Positions 1 through 9,615 of a stretch of DNA of 64,000 bases are shown here, piece after piece (the first letter of the stretch is position 1; each line of letters starts with the position of its first letter). Below the pieces are notes generated by a model, which worked only from the letters and a program-made list of their open reading frames with translations, was not told the DNA's origin and searched no databases. The stretch is taken from assembly GCF_011742875.1 (NCBI RefSeq), contig NZ_JAAQTL010000001.1, positions 1,240,001 through 1,304,000 of the forward strand. Reading direction: 5' to 3'. Position numbers and translations under genes: made by a program. Source of the DNA: Luteibacter yeojuensis. GTDB taxonomy: Bacteria; Pseudomonadota; Gammaproteobacteria; Xanthomonadales; Rhodanobacteraceae.

Positions 1-3000
1 CCGCGCGTCGTGCGCACCGGTGAGCGCGTCGCCATAGTAACCGCCGACGGCATAGCCACCGTCCGCGAACGTCGCGGCACGGCCGACGACGGCATCGCGC
101 GACGTCGTCTGGTAGATGCGCATCGCACCCGGCAAGGTCGCGTACTGTGCCGGCAACAGCGTGTAATAACCGGCGGACAGGCCAGGCACACCGGAGAGAT
201 ACACCTGGCGGCCCACGCCAGGTTGGGCCACTCCGTTAGCATCCATGGCCAGGTCGTTTGGCGCGATTGCGCCGTGGTAGCCCGGCAGGATCGCATAGAC
301 GGCTGCGCCGTTCGGCGCCGTGGCAAGCAGGTCTCGTGTGCCGCCTGTGCCCGGCACGAACTCCGCGGCCTGCAGGCCGCCACCGCCATCGAGGTCGATG
401 GTCGCGCCCGCGTCGAGCGCCACGGCATCGCCCTGAATGTCGACCTGCTTGGCGGGCGGCGCATCGATAAGAGGCGCGGCGGTATTAGTCCTCAGGGCGT
501 AATGCCATTCCACGCCGTCCACGGTGTTGCCGTAGGGCACGGTGAGGCCATCGAGCGACACGGAGGTCACACTGCCAGGAGCGAGATGGACGCTCTTCGT
601 GTTGGCCAACGCCGGCAAACCGGCGGTCAGGCCGAAATCGGTGGCGCTCGCGGTCGGATCCGTCGTGCCCAGCACGAGCGTGCCCGAGGGCACGCGGATC
701 GTTCCCTGCTGTTCGATATGGTCGGCGCTGACCAGCAGCGCGCCTCCGGCGGACAGGGGCGTGGCCGGCGCGTGGCCGGATGGAAGGAAGGTGACGGTCG
801 TTTCGCGTGCATTGCCTGCCGCGTCGGGCAAGCCCGAGGCGTTCGCATCGATGGCGAAACGGTAGCCGCTGGTCGGATACACCTGCCCTGCCGAGAAGAC
901 CAGGTCGCCCGTGGAGAACAACATGCCTGGGACGACCTTCGAACCATCGCCCCCGGCAAAAAGAGATGGGAAGGTAAAGCGAATATCGTCGCTGGCGTTG
1001 AAACGGGCCTGTCGCCAGCCCTGCAGGTCGATCATGCCGCCCATGTCGATGTTGGCGGCGTTCACATCGAGGATGCCATCGCCCGCCACCGCTGCCGGCT
1101 TCGCCGCGCTACCGACGATCTGAACGTAGGGCGCGGCGATGCCTACATGGCCCGCGCCCTGCCCGTAGCCCGTCGGCATGCCGATGCCCGTGGCATTCGC
1201 GGGCAACGCCTCGATTCCGGATGCGTTGACGAGGACCTGGCGACCGAGATTGAGGTTGACGTCGCCGGCGAAAGCGAGCGGCAGGATCCGTTGTCCGGCC
1301 GGTGTCTCGTCTGCCGGAGGACCGAACTGCAAGGTGCTTATGCCCGAACCGTCGAGCACGTCGGCGGCAAATTCAATGGTGCCGTCCGCGCCGAAAACAC
1401 CGCCGTCGATGGCGTCATCGCCAGCGAAGGCTGGCTTGCCATCCTGCGACTGACGCACGAGGATGCCGGTGGGCCTGACCTTGGCGGAATCGTCGTCCCC
1501 ATCCAGCGCCACAATCTTGAGCGACCCGCCCTCCGCCGATGGCGCGCCGCCATGCGCGTCCAGCGTCGCGCCGATGTACAACCCCGCGGACGCACCGAAG
1601 ACGATGCTGCCCGCATCGCTCCATACCGCCGTCGGCACCACGTCGGCCGTCACGCCGTTGAGGCGGCGCGAGGCTCCAGGCAGATCGAAGGTATCCGCCG
1701 CACCGGAGACATCGATGCGGGCACCGTCGTCGGCGATCACGAAGGTTTCGTAGCTGCCGTTCAGGGCGACCGAGCCGCCTGCGAGCACGTCGCCGACACG
1801 CGGTACCGTGCGCCCAGCCGGGCCGTTCGCCGGGACCGCCTGCGGATCCACCAGCGCGACGCCGCTGGCATCGAGCACGGCATGGCTGCCGACGCGTATA
1901 CGTGAAGTCAGTCCCCCATCGGCCGTGGGGCGGGTGGTGGAAAGGTTGATCGCTCCCCCGTGCGCCACCAGGTTCCCGTCGACCTCGACGTTGTGCCTGG
2001 CCAGGATATCGATCAGGCCGCCGGCATCGACATCGACGACGGCACCCGTCCCGATCCTGGCCGATCCGGATACGCCCGGTATATCGGGCGCCTGCGGCGG
2101 GGATCCCGGATTTAACGCTACCCAGTTGAGATATTCGCCAGCCCGCACGGTGAGTCCTGGCGTCTGGTCCGCCGAAGTGCCGCGCGTTGCCCAGCGCTGC
2201 CAGTCGTCCAGGAAACCCACGCCGGTCACTGCCGGCGTATCGTAGAGGTCGGCACCGGTGGGCAGCACGCGCAGCCGATCGATGTCGCCGAGCATGTTGG
2301 CCGGCCGGACCACGACGCGCGTGCCCTCCGCCACCGTCGCATCGGTGACCGAATCCAGGTTGTAGCGGCTGAACCCCTGGCCAGAGAAGAAATCGGGCGA
2401 GAGCCAAAGGCCGTTCGGGAGCGCCATGTCCGAGGGATCGCCACCGACCTGGATCTGCGCGGCCCGCAACGTCAGTGCCCCGCCGCCGGAGAACCCCCAG
2501 CTTCGGAGCGTACCGTCCAACTCGATATGACCATGGTCCAGCGCGAGAGGCGGCGAGCCGCCATTCCAGACACCGCTGGCGCCATTCGGGCTGTATGTTT
2601 CTATCGCGACATTGCCGCCGCGCCCGCTCGGAACGCCGTGATCGAGGCTTACCCTGCCGCGCGTGTCCACGTAGCCGCCGCCGGAGACATCGATGACGCT
2701 GCCCTCCTCCAGCGCGATCGAGCCCGTACGGTCTCCGCCATCGCCGCTGCCTGGCGCAACGGCGGCCGTATAAGTGGTGAGCGTCACGTTCCCGCCGTTG
2801 ATCCAGCGGCCGCCCTGTGCATGGTTCGCGTCCAGGCCGCTGTCGTTCACCCACTGGCCGCGCGCGCTGAGCGACGCGCCGTCGTGAAGCGTCATGTCCG
2901 GATCCTGGGGCGGGGACGTGGACGATTGGCCCGGAGCCGGCACCAGATTGCCTGCCGCTATCGCGATATGGCCGGAGGGAGCCTCGATACTCCCATAGAT

Positions 3001-5481
3001 GTCGATCCGGCCTCCGGACATCGATACGCTGCCTCCCGGCTGCACGACGAGGCGAGTGCCGCTCGTTTCCTCGATGGTGTTCGCGCTCAGATCGAGCGTG
3101 CTGAAGCCCGCCTTCCCCAAAGTGTCGGCACCGATGACCATCCAGGGCGCATCGAGACCGGCCGCCACGTCCACGTCGCTCCACTGCGTATCCTTGTCGA
3201 AGCCCGGTGACAGGGATTCCAACGTACGCGACACCTCCTGCACGCGCAGGCCGCGGTTGCTTCGTCCGCCAAGAGACGACGTGGCAACGTCAAAAGCGAA
3301 CGAACCGCCGTCCGGCTGCGTGCCGCTACCCGTCTGCTGCGTTCCCGGCGTGGCCTGCGCCGACATCTCGCCATCGAGCGCCAGGGCGATATTGGCGTGC
3401 ACCGTCAGCTTTCCCGCGTCCGCGCCCTTGACGAAACCCTCCTGGTAACGGCGCGTACCGCCCATGACGGGCGAGTTATAGGTTTCGCTCACGCCCCATC
3501 GCGCGTGCGAGTTGGTGTACTGGCCCGCAAAGCCGACATAAGCCACGTCCGGGTCGGCCGAGGCGATGTTATAGATGCGCCCGTCCGCGCCGAGCAGGTT
3601 CGGCGTGGTGATCCAGCCCGACTGGTAGGCGAGGTAACCACCGTCCAGCGCCATGCGCGAGCCCGTGCGCGCGATGACCTCGTTGCCGTCGAGCGTGATC
3701 GATCCGCCTCGGGTAAGCATCTGGTCGATGTCGCGCGGCATGTTCTGCACGTAGCCGGCCGCGTTGAGGATCGGGCTGCCGATCCAGTCCAGACCATCCG
3801 CACGCGTACCCGACACCGTGCTGTCCAGCAGGATGTTCTTCTGCGTGTAGAGGAAGCTGTTGCGCAACAGCGGCGAATCGGCGAGTTCGTTCTGGCCGAT
3901 GCGCGGGATGCTGACCAGGAGGGCGGACATCGGCAATTCGACGTCGGCCAGACCCGATACGTCGATCGTCGCGCCGCTGTCGATATAGACCCGTCCATCA
4001 TTGGGTTGTGCGGTGGGTCCCCCTGTCGCTTGCGCGCGCAACGCGACGGTACCGCCAGGTGCCTCGATCAGCGAGCCGCCGTCGAGCGTGACCTTCGAGC
4101 CGGTCACCGTGATGCTGCCAGGCACGAACACCTTGTCGGCATCGGATGTGGAGGTGGTAGTGGTTCCATCCTTCTCGGGAAGGACAGCGGTTACCGACCC
4201 CGCGCCGAACTCGACGGGTCCCGTGATGTCGCCCCGCCTTGCGCCCTGAAGCGAGATAGTCCCGGGGCGCGAAATGCTGGTGGATGTCACGACCACGCCA
4301 TCCTGCGCGATATGCGGGCCAAACATCGTTATCGAACCGCGGCGCGCCTGAACCAACCCGCTGTTCTCCACGCCTCCTGTCAGCGGGGCCAAGGAGGGAG
4401 CGCTGGGGTCTACTACCAGATCCAGGGCACCGGCGGCTCCGACATTGGCAATCTGGCGCGCCGACGCCAGGACCACCTCGCCATCGTCGGCAACGATCGA
4501 CCCACGATGGATGACCTGTGGCGCTGCGAGAATAACGACCCCTTCGCTGCCGGCGTCGATGGACGCACCCTTTTCGACGACCACGCTATTGTCACTGGAC
4601 ACCGCCGCATCGGTCACGAACACGGGCATGTTGATGCGGGTTGGATCGGTGATGCCTGAAGCGAGGAATGTATCGTTACTGGTCTTCAGATCCTTCGAAA
4701 ACAGATACATCGAGCTGGCCAGGAGAGAGTGCGTATCCACCTGCGCCCCCTGCCCGAAAATGATGCCGTTCCGGTTGAGCAGGTAGACCGTACCTTCGGC
4801 CTTCATCCTGCCGAGGATCTGGCTGGGGTTGGCCGACGGATCGTTGACCCGGTTGAGCGCGATCCAGTCGTTGCCGCCGCCGGTAAGGTTGCCGCCGCTC
4901 TGGTTGAAGTACAGGGTGGTGTCGCGGCCGACGTTGAAGCTGTCCCAGGTCAGGATCGCCTTCTTCGCGGTCTGCTTCACTTCGACCGTGTGCTTGCCGC
5001 CGGCCACCGTATCGGTCGGCGCATGGGCGTTCTGCCACAGCGACGGATCCGCGGCGATACCGGCGGCCGGCTTCAAGCCGCCCTCGACCAGGCCGTCGGG
5101 CACCTTGGACACCCGTTGCGCCGCGGCGGCCTGGGCGTCCTTCTGCTGCTGCATCTGCGTTGCGAGCGCCGCGGCGGCGTTGTTGAGGTTCTGGATGGAA
5201 TTCTGGACGCGCCGCTGCAGGAGCGCGCTGCCCGGGGTGAAGCTGACATGGTTGCCGTTGTCGACTCCGGCGGACGGCGCCGAGGGCGGTCGTGCGCCCG
5301 GCTGCTTCGTCGCGAACCAGGCCTGGCTGAAGGCGGGCGGCGTGGTGCCCGCGTGCGCGATGCCGGTACCGAACAACGCCATGGCGATGAACTGGCACAT
5401 GGCGCGGCGATGCAGCGTCGGCCGGGGCTTGATCGGATTCGGGCGGCGGGTGTCGTTGGGAGTCTTGGTACGCACGATCAT
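1..5481 (-). CDS. TpsA filamentous-haemagglutinin-like exoprotein, DUF3739 type (3' end outside window)
   Basis: Large exoprotein of a two-partner secretion pathway, expected to cross the outer membrane through the TpsB pore at 11431-13041 and fold as a beta-helix on the surface. The frame is open from the ATG at 5481 to the window edge, giving 1,827 residues without the C-terminus. Visible parts are a basic N-terminus and hydrophobic stretch ending AHA at about residue 44 (Sec signal), an Ala/Gln-rich segment near 70-110, and the haemagglutination-activity domain with NRNGIIFGQGAQVD at 236-249. Long Gly/Asp/Val-rich repeats follow. Near residues 1767-1782 is the GYYTLLPAQYATLPG motif typical of DUF3739 exoproteins. 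A GAGG ribosome site precedes the ATG. It is the last gene of the locus. The adhesin role is inferred from the family; the ligand is unknown. Confidence 0.93.
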   Translation of the reverse strand, partial: MIVRTKTPNDTRRPNPIKPRPTLHRRAMCQFIAMALFGTGIAHAGTTPPAFSQAWFATKQPGARPPSAPSAGVDNGNHVSFTPGSALLQRRVQNSIQNLNNAAAALATQMQQQKDAQAAAAQRVSKVPDGLVEGGLKPAAGIAADPSLWQNAHAPTDTVAGGKHTVEVKQTAKKAILTWDSFNVGRDTTLYFNQSGGNLTGGGNDWIALNRVNDPSANPSQILGRMKAEGTVYLLNRNGIIFGQGAQVDTHSLLASSMYLFSKDLKTSNDTFLASGITDPTRINMPVFVTDAAVSSDNSVVVEKGASIDAGSEGVVILAAPQVIHRGSIVADDGEVVLASARQIANVGAAGALDLVVDPSAPSLAPLTGGVENSGLVQARRGSITMFGPHIAQDGVVVTSTSISRPGTISLQGARRGDITGPVEFGAGSVTAVLPEKDGTTTTSTSDADKVFVPGSITVTGSKVTLDGGSLIEAPGGTVALRAQATGGPTAQPNDGRVYIDSGATIDVSGLADVELPMSALLVSIPRIGQNELADSPLLRNSFLYTQKNILLDSTVSGTRADGLDWIGSPILNAAGYVQNMPRDIDQMLTRGGSITLDGNEVIARTGSRMALDGGYLAYQSGWITTPNLLGADGRIYNIASADPDVAYVGFAGQYTNSHARWGVSETYNSPVMGGTRRYQEGFVKGADAGKLTVHANIALALDGEMSAQATPGTQQTGSGTQPDGGSFAFDVATSSLGGRSNRGLRVQEVSRTLESLSPGFDKDTQWSDVDVAAGLDAPWMVIGADTLGKAGFSTLDLSANTIEETSGTRLVVQPGGSVSMSGGRIDIYGSIEAPSGHIAIAAGNLVPAPGQSSTSPPQDPDMTLHDGASLSARGQWVNDSGLDANHAQGGRWINGGNVTLTTYTAAVAPGSGDGGDRTGSIALEEGSVIDVSGGGYVDTRGRVSLDHGVPSGRGGNVAIETYSPNGASGVWNGGSPPLALDHGHIELDGTLRSWGFSGGGALTLRAAQIQVGGDPSDMALPNGLWLSPDFFSGQGFSRYNLDSVTDATVAEGTRVVVRPANMLGDIDRLRVLPTGADLYDTPAVTGVGFLDDWQRWATRGTSADQTPGLTVRAGEYLNWVALNPGSPPQAPDIPGVSGSARIGTGAVVDVDAGGLIDILARHNVEVDGNLVAHGGAINLSTTRPTADGGLTSRIRVGSHAVLDASGVALVDPQAVPANGPAGRTVPRVGDVLAGGSVALNGSYETFVIADDGARIDVSGAADTFDLPGASRRLNGVTADVVPTAVWSDAGSIVFGASAGLYIGATLDAHGGAPSAEGGSLKIVALDGDDDSAKVRPTGILVRQSQDGKPAFAGDDAIDGGVFGADGTIEFAADVLDGSGISTLQFGPPADETPAGQRILPLAFAGDVNLNLGRQVLVNASGIEALPANATGIGMPTGYGQGAGHVGIAAPYVQIVGSAAKPAAVAGDGILDVNAANIDMGGMIDLQGWRQARFNASDDIRFTFPSLFAGGDGSKVVPGMLFSTGDLVFSAGQVYPTSGYRFAIDANASGLPDAAGNARETTVTFLPSGHAPATPLSAGGALLVSADHIEQQGTIRVPSGTLVLGTTDPTASATDFGLTAGLPALANTKSVHLAPGSVTSVSLDGLTVPYGNTVDGVEWHYALRTNTAAPLIDAPPAKQVDIQGDAVALDAGATIDLDGGGGLQAAEFVPGTGGTRDLLATAPNGAAVYAILPGYHGAIAPNDLAMDANGVAQPGVGRQVYLSGVPGLSAGYYTLLPAQYATLPGAMRIYQTTSRDAVVGRAATFADGGYAVGGYYGDALTGAHDAR

Positions 5482-5539
5482 GACTGACCTCGGGAAGCAG
5501 AATGCGGCGCCCTCGCGCCGCGGTATGTGTGGGCGGCGG

Positions 5540-6061
5540 TCACGGTGCGTTCCCGCCCGCGAAGTCACCGGTCATCGTCGCCACTTCATCGTTCAATTCG
5601 GGCAGCGCGGCGAGCTCCCTGAGCTCGTCTTCGCTGAGTTCGCGCAGCACCGCGCGGATCGCCAGGCGGCGGCCGTCGTGGAGCCATGCGTTGAGCACGC
5701 TGGCGATCGCACGGATCGTCGGCAGCGCGGTTTCGTCCAGTTGCGGCTTGCGGTGGCGCAGCCGGTCTTCCACCGCATAGAGCACGCGCGAGCCCAGGAA
5801 GGCCGAGGATTGGCGCACCAGCGTTTCCAGCGCCTCGCGCGAGCAACGGTCCATCAGCACTTCCGCCGCCCTGCCCTGGCGCGCCGCGAAAAGCTGACGA
5901 AGCATTTCGGCCAGGGCATGCATGCAGTTCATGCCGCAGATCCGCGCATCCGCCGCGGCACGGGCACGCGAGCTGCGCGGCCGCTGCACGTGATAGGCGG
6001 GCAACGACGCGGGATCATGGTCCGGATACATGGCCGACCTCGCCGGATACAGGGGACACAT
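5540..6061 (-). CDS. Hypothetical protein of the TPS locus (173 aa)
   Basis: I do not recognise this family. The ATG at 6061 is chosen because GGAGGT lies four bases upstream; an upstream in-frame start at 6121 has no such site. There is no signal peptide or membrane segment. The N-terminus is Pro/Arg-rich with two cysteines (ICGMNCMHAL), and the remainder is predicted-helical, Leu/Arg-rich, with an acidic C-terminal part (ELSEDELRELAALPELNDE). It lies between the coiled-coil gene and tpsA on the same strand and is probably co-transcribed. Its position directly before the exoprotein suggests a cytoplasmic accessory such as a chaperone or regulator of TpsA, but that is only an inference from context. 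Confidence 0.6.
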   Translation of the reverse strand: MCPLYPARSAMYPDHDPASLPAYHVQRPRSSRARAAADARICGMNCMHALAEMLRQLFAARQGRAAEVLMDRCSREALETLVRQSSAFLGSRVLYAVEDRLRHRKPQLDETALPTIRAIASVLNAWLHDGRRLAIRAVLRELSEDELRELAALPELNDEVATMTGDFAGGNAP

Positions 6062-6133
6062 GGGGACCTCCGTGTCCGGTGCGGTGTCCCATGCCTTCCG
6101 TTGCGCCCCACCACTGGGCAAACCCGTCCCGTT

Positions 6134-6760
6134 TCATGGCGTGGCCGATGCCTGGCCGGCGCGCGGATCGAAGCGCTGCTCGTAGAGCCTGTCGCCGAAG
6201 GACTGCGCCGCGTTCTCCAGCTTCGCCCGTGCCTTCGCGGCGAAGGGCTGGCGGGAGGCGATCACGTCGCCCACGTCGAGCCTCTCGTAAGCGGAGACCA
6301 CTTCCTGGCCCACGCGGTACATCCGTACGTTGCGCGCGGTACAGGCGTCCACTTGCCCTTTCGCCGTCTCAAGCTCCTTCGCCAGTCGCGCGCGTTCGGT
6401 TTCGGCGGTGCGCAAGGCGACGGCCGCCGAGCCGGCATCGGCCTTGCCGCGCTGCAGCTCCGCCTCGGCGGCCTCGCGCTTCCGGCGCTCCGCGGCGAGC
6501 TCCCGGCTGGCTTCGGGCGACAGGCCGCCCGCGCTCTTCGCCGAGGCGCGCGCCGCCTCGGCTTCTTTCCTGGCATCGTCGCGCTCCTTCTCGAGCGACG
6601 CCTTCTCCGAAGCCCATTGCGACTGTCGGGCCTGCAAGTCCTGCAACTGCGCCCGCGCCTCGCGCAGCTGGTCGCGGATGCGGCTTTCCAGGCTGGCCGT
6701 CTGCGCATGCGCCACCGGCAGGACGGACAGCCATGCGAGTGCGATGAGGGTACGTTTCAT
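6134..6760 (-). CDS. Periplasmic coiled-coil protein of the TPS locus
   Basis: A 208-residue protein with a signal peptide of about 19 residues ending AHA. A long charged heptad-rich coiled coil runs from about residue 22 to 140 (Glu/Lys/Arg/Ala with regular leucines). A smaller C-terminal segment contains one cysteine (VDACTARN) and a mixed helical tail. Similar periplasmic coiled-coil proteins are often mis-annotated as DNA repair or ATPase-like proteins because of the coiled coil; nothing here supports an enzymatic role. The start has an AGGAGG-type site (plus-strand cctcct). The gene ends 72 bases before the unknown 5540-6061 gene and starts 9 bases after the porin gene ends. A spacer or chaperone role for the exoprotein in the periplasm is inference. 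Confidence 0.75.
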   Translation of the reverse strand: MKRTLIALAWLSVLPVAHAQTASLESRIRDQLREARAQLQDLQARQSQWASEKASLEKERDDARKEAEAARASAKSAGGLSPEASRELAAERRKREAAEAELQRGKADAGSAAVALRTAETERARLAKELETAKGQVDACTARNVRMYRVGQEVVSAYERLDVGDVIASRQPFAAKARAKLENAAQSFGDRLYEQRFDPRAGQASATP

Positions 6761-6769
6761 GTCGCCTCC

Positions 6770-8476
6770 TTAGAACCGCGCATTCATTTCGAGCTGGAAG
6801 ACGTCGATCGAGAGCGGCGGGCCGAAGACTTCCTTCGCGTTGAAGTAACGCGCACTCAGCCACGCGTACGGCGAGATGCCGTAGCTGCCGCCGAGGATGA
6901 AGCCCTTGGCATTGGTGCCGCCCAGATGGAAGTCGGTGTCGGTCAGGCCGTCGAGCGTCGCATCCGGCTGCAGGTACTTGTAGGCCAGGGCCATGTTCCA
7001 GTCGCCGGCGGCGTGCGGATTCACGTCGCCGAGCGTGGCGCGGACCATCCATCCCACCGGACCGCTCTTGTACGTGTTCTCGCTGAAGTCGCCGGCGCCG
7101 AAATTGTTCACCAGGCGATTGATGCCCACGTCATCGCGGAACGCGTCGCGACGGTGGTAGGCGAGGTTGCGGATATAGTCGGCCTCGAGGCGCAAGGGAG
7201 TGTCGGCCACCTTCATGTCGAGCTGGGTGTTCGCATCGGCCACGTGGTAGTCGTACACCAGGCCCACGTACTGCGGCTGCGCATAGCTCGACGGCGAGTT
7301 GGGGTCCGGCACGATGTCGCGGATGAGGAACAGCGAATTGCCCTTCTGCATGAACGCCGACCGGGTGGCATCCGTGTCGCAGTAGGTCACGCCGAGGTAG
7401 ATCGAGCACGGTGAGGACAGCTCGCCGCGCATGTGGTCGAAGCGGTAGTAGGCCAGGGCCAGCTTCCACTGCGTGTCCTCGTTGAACTTCCAGCTGCCAC
7501 CGATCTGGGCGCCGGTCATCCACTTGTCGCGGCTGGAGTTCTTGATGCCCTGCTGCGACGGGAAGTCGTCCGCCTGGTACTCGATCGGGAACATGCCCAG
7601 GTTCGCGAACGTGCCGATCTCGTCGGTCACCGGCATGTCGAACTTGCCCACGATGCCGTCGAAGTTCAGGTCGTTCGAATAGACCAGGTCCGTGCTCATG
7701 AACGGGTTCGGCATGCGACCGCCAATGACCTCTGCCCAGGAGGTCGGCTTCCACGCCAGCCAGGCCTGATCGAGCCAGAGATCTTTCTTCGCGAGGCCAC
7801 CGCCAAGGGTCTGGGTGGTGGAGACCGGGTTGTTGTCGTTGCCGGTGCCGATGCGGATACCGGCGCTCACGTTTTCGCCCAGGTCCACGTTCACGCCCAG
7901 GCGCGCACGGATACGCAGCGAATTCGTGCGGTTCTCGAGGGTATTGAGCAGCGGCGGCGGGTTCGCGCCGTTGAGGTCGTAGGGACCCGTGCGGTTCAGC
8001 TGCGCGAAGTCCACGACGGGATAGGCATTGCCTTTGTCGAAGTAATGGAATTCGTCGCGCACGCGCATGTCGCCTGACCAGCCGATGCGATCCAGCCACT
8101 CCGGCAGCTTGCCCGGCTCGGCCCAGTGCTCGCTCTTCGCCTGCGCCACGACTTCCTGGCGCAGCTCGTCCTTGATCTGGTTGCGCACCACTTCCGGCAC
8201 GTAGGTCACGCGCACCTGACCAGGGACCGCCGGCACGGCGTTCGCCGTGCCGGCCGCTTTCCGCACCTGCGCGGCCTCGGCATTCGCCTGGGCGATGAGG
8301 CCATCGGCGTCGGACTGGGTCAGCACGCCGCGCTTCACCAGGAGGCGCACGAGGTTGATGGTGGCGTTATCGGACGGCGCACTCTGTGCATGCGCGCCGC
8401 CGGCGCAAAGCGCCAGCACGATGGCGGCCGTCAGCATGGCTCGCGCGGGGCGGTGGCGGGCCTTTCCGATGGTCAT
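6770..8476 (-). CDS. Putative outer-membrane porin (Porin_5-like)
   Basis: A 568-residue beta-barrel protein. The ATG at 8476 is preferred because GGAG lies about eight bases upstream and it gives a clean signal peptide ending AHAQ; an ATG at 8515 overlaps the tonB stop (ATGA) and is an alternative. After the signal comes a short helical region with LLVKRGVLTQSDADGLIAQ, typical of this putative porin family, and a coiled segment. The rest is a barrel with alternating Gly/aromatic strands, ending in a terminal Phe (LEMNARF), as outer-membrane barrels usually do. It sits between tonB and the coiled-coil gene. The cargo is unknown; it could be an uptake channel, or a surface partner for the exoprotein. 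Confidence 0.85.
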   Translation of the reverse strand: MTIGKARHRPARAMLTAAIVLALCAGGAHAQSAPSDNATINLVRLLVKRGVLTQSDADGLIAQANAEAAQVRKAAGTANAVPAVPGQVRVTYVPEVVRNQIKDELRQEVVAQAKSEHWAEPGKLPEWLDRIGWSGDMRVRDEFHYFDKGNAYPVVDFAQLNRTGPYDLNGANPPPLLNTLENRTNSLRIRARLGVNVDLGENVSAGIRIGTGNDNNPVSTTQTLGGGLAKKDLWLDQAWLAWKPTSWAEVIGGRMPNPFMSTDLVYSNDLNFDGIVGKFDMPVTDEIGTFANLGMFPIEYQADDFPSQQGIKNSSRDKWMTGAQIGGSWKFNEDTQWKLALAYYRFDHMRGELSSPCSIYLGVTYCDTDATRSAFMQKGNSLFLIRDIVPDPNSPSSYAQPQYVGLVYDYHVADANTQLDMKVADTPLRLEADYIRNLAYHRRDAFRDDVGINRLVNNFGAGDFSENTYKSGPVGWMVRATLGDVNPHAAGDWNMALAYKYLQPDATLDGLTDTDFHLGGTNAKGFILGGSYGISPYAWLSARYFNAKEVFGPPLSIDVFQLEMNARF

Positions 8477-8511
8477 TCGAACTCTCCGGGTATGTAGTGG
8501 ATTGACGGCGC

Positions 8512-9192
8512 TCATGCGGGACGCCTCCCGCGGATGGCGACGCGCAAGGGGAAGCGCAGGGATGAGGGTGGCGCCACGTCGATGCGCGGCATCGCGCGCA
8601 AGGCGTCCATGAGCGCCGCGTCGGTCTTTTCGTTGCCGCTGGAGCCCACCAGCTCGGCACGCGTGAGGCGGCCTTCGGCATCCAGCCACACATCGGCGCG
8701 CACGTCGAAAACGAGACGGTTCACCCGCTCGTCGCGCTGCACGGCCTGCTGGATGGCATAACCGAGATACTGGTCGTAGCTGCCGGTACCGGTACCGCTG
8801 CCGCCGCCGGAACCCATCATGCCGCCGCCGTCGCCGGCACCGATGTTGAAGGCGTCGCTGCCGGCCTGGGCATCGCCCTTGATCGTCACGTTCTTAGCGA
8901 TGTCGTTGCTCGGCTTCGGCGCGTCGACCGGCTTCTGCGGCATATCCTGCGGTTTCTCGACCGGCTTCATTTCTTCCTCCACCTTCTTCGGCTCCGGCGG
9001 CTTTTCCTTCGGCGGCGGAGGCGGTGGGGGCAAGGGCGTGATCGTGGCGATGCGCGGCGCCTCGCGCCGCACGCCCACGCTGCTGCCGGCGAAGTGCCAG
9101 ACGAGCGCGGCGAGCAGCAGCACGACGGCACCGCCCAGCACGGGACCGAGCCAGCGGCGCTGGCGGCGGCGATGGTATGGCTGCGTCGTCAC
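8512..9192 (-). CDS. TonB-family energy transducer
   Basis: A 226-residue TonB-like protein that would carry proton-motive energy from ExbB/ExbD to an outer-membrane partner. Order of parts: basic N-terminus, one membrane segment at about 13-32, a proline-rich arm (PLPPPPPPPKEKPPEPKK near 54-71), a Lys/Pro/Glu linker, a glycine-rich hinge near 118-137, and a C-terminal TonB domain (VWLDAEGRLTRAELVGSSG) from about residue 150. It follows exbD by four bases, so the three genes form a translationally tight module. No TonB-dependent receptor is encoded in the cluster, which leaves TpsB or the porin as the possible local outer-membrane clients. Confidence 0.92.
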   Translation of the reverse strand: MTTQPYHRRRQRRWLGPVLGGAVVLLLAALVWHFAGSSVGVRREAPRIATITPLPPPPPPPKEKPPEPKKVEEEMKPVEKPQDMPQKPVDAPKPSNDIAKNVTIKGDAQAGSDAFNIGAGDGGGMMGSGGGSGTGTGSYDQYLGYAIQQAVQRDERVNRLVFDVRADVWLDAEGRLTRAELVGSSGNEKTDAALMDALRAMPRIDVAPPSSLRFPLRVAIRGRRPA

Positions 9193-9196
9193 GCGC

Positions 9197-9604
9197 TCAT
9201 CCCTTCGGCGACTTGCCGGTGACCAGGCCGACCTGCGGCAGGTCCACGCGACGCAGCAGGTCGAGCACGTCCATCACCTTCTGGTACTGGACGGTGGCAT
9301 CGCCCTTCACCACCACCGGAAAATCCGGATTGATCGCCTTGAGCGAGCGCAGGCGCTGCTCGAGTTCGTCGATGGTGACCGGATACGCGTCCAGGAATAC
9401 CTGGCCCGAATCGGCGATGGTGATCGCCTTCGTCTGCGGCTTGGCCATGCTCACCGCGGCGCTGGCCTTGGGCAGGTTCACCTTGATGCCCTGCACCGAT
9501 GCCGTGGTCATGATGATGAAGATGACGAGCAGCACATAGGCCAGGTCGAGCATCGGCGTGATGTTGATGTCGTCGTACGGTTTGTCGTCGTCTTGCGCGC
9601 GCAT
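9197..9604 (-). CDS. exbD: ExbD/TolR-family proton channel subunit
   Basis: A 135-residue ExbD/TolR protein. It has a short cytoplasmic N-terminus (DINITPMLDLAYVLLVIFI) with the membrane aspartate Asp20 in the position that carries protons in this family, one membrane helix at about 20-38, and a periplasmic domain ending DLPQVGLVTGK. The length matches the family. The ATG at 9604 lies 11 bases after the ExbB-fusion stop. It should assemble with the ExbB-like domain encoded at 9616-11391 and power the TonB encoded at 8512-9192. Confidence 0.95.
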   Translation of the reverse strand: MRAQDDDKPYDDINITPMLDLAYVLLVIFIIMTTASVQGIKVNLPKASAAVSMAKPQTKAITIADSGQVFLDAYPVTIDELEQRLRSLKAINPDFPVVVKGDATVQYQKVMDVLDLLRRVDLPQVGLVTGKSPKG

Positions 9605-9615
9605 GATCCGCTCCC

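Noticed and set aside
10..1905. Long open frame on the + strand, 631 codons
   Set aside because: It is the exact codon-register complement of the tpsA frame; Arg/Gly/Ala/His-rich composition without any domain marks it as a GC-bias shadow.
4829..7414. Open frame on the + strand, 861 codons
   Set aside because: It crosses the start of tpsA and two other genes on the opposite strand; composition is typical of antisense shadow.
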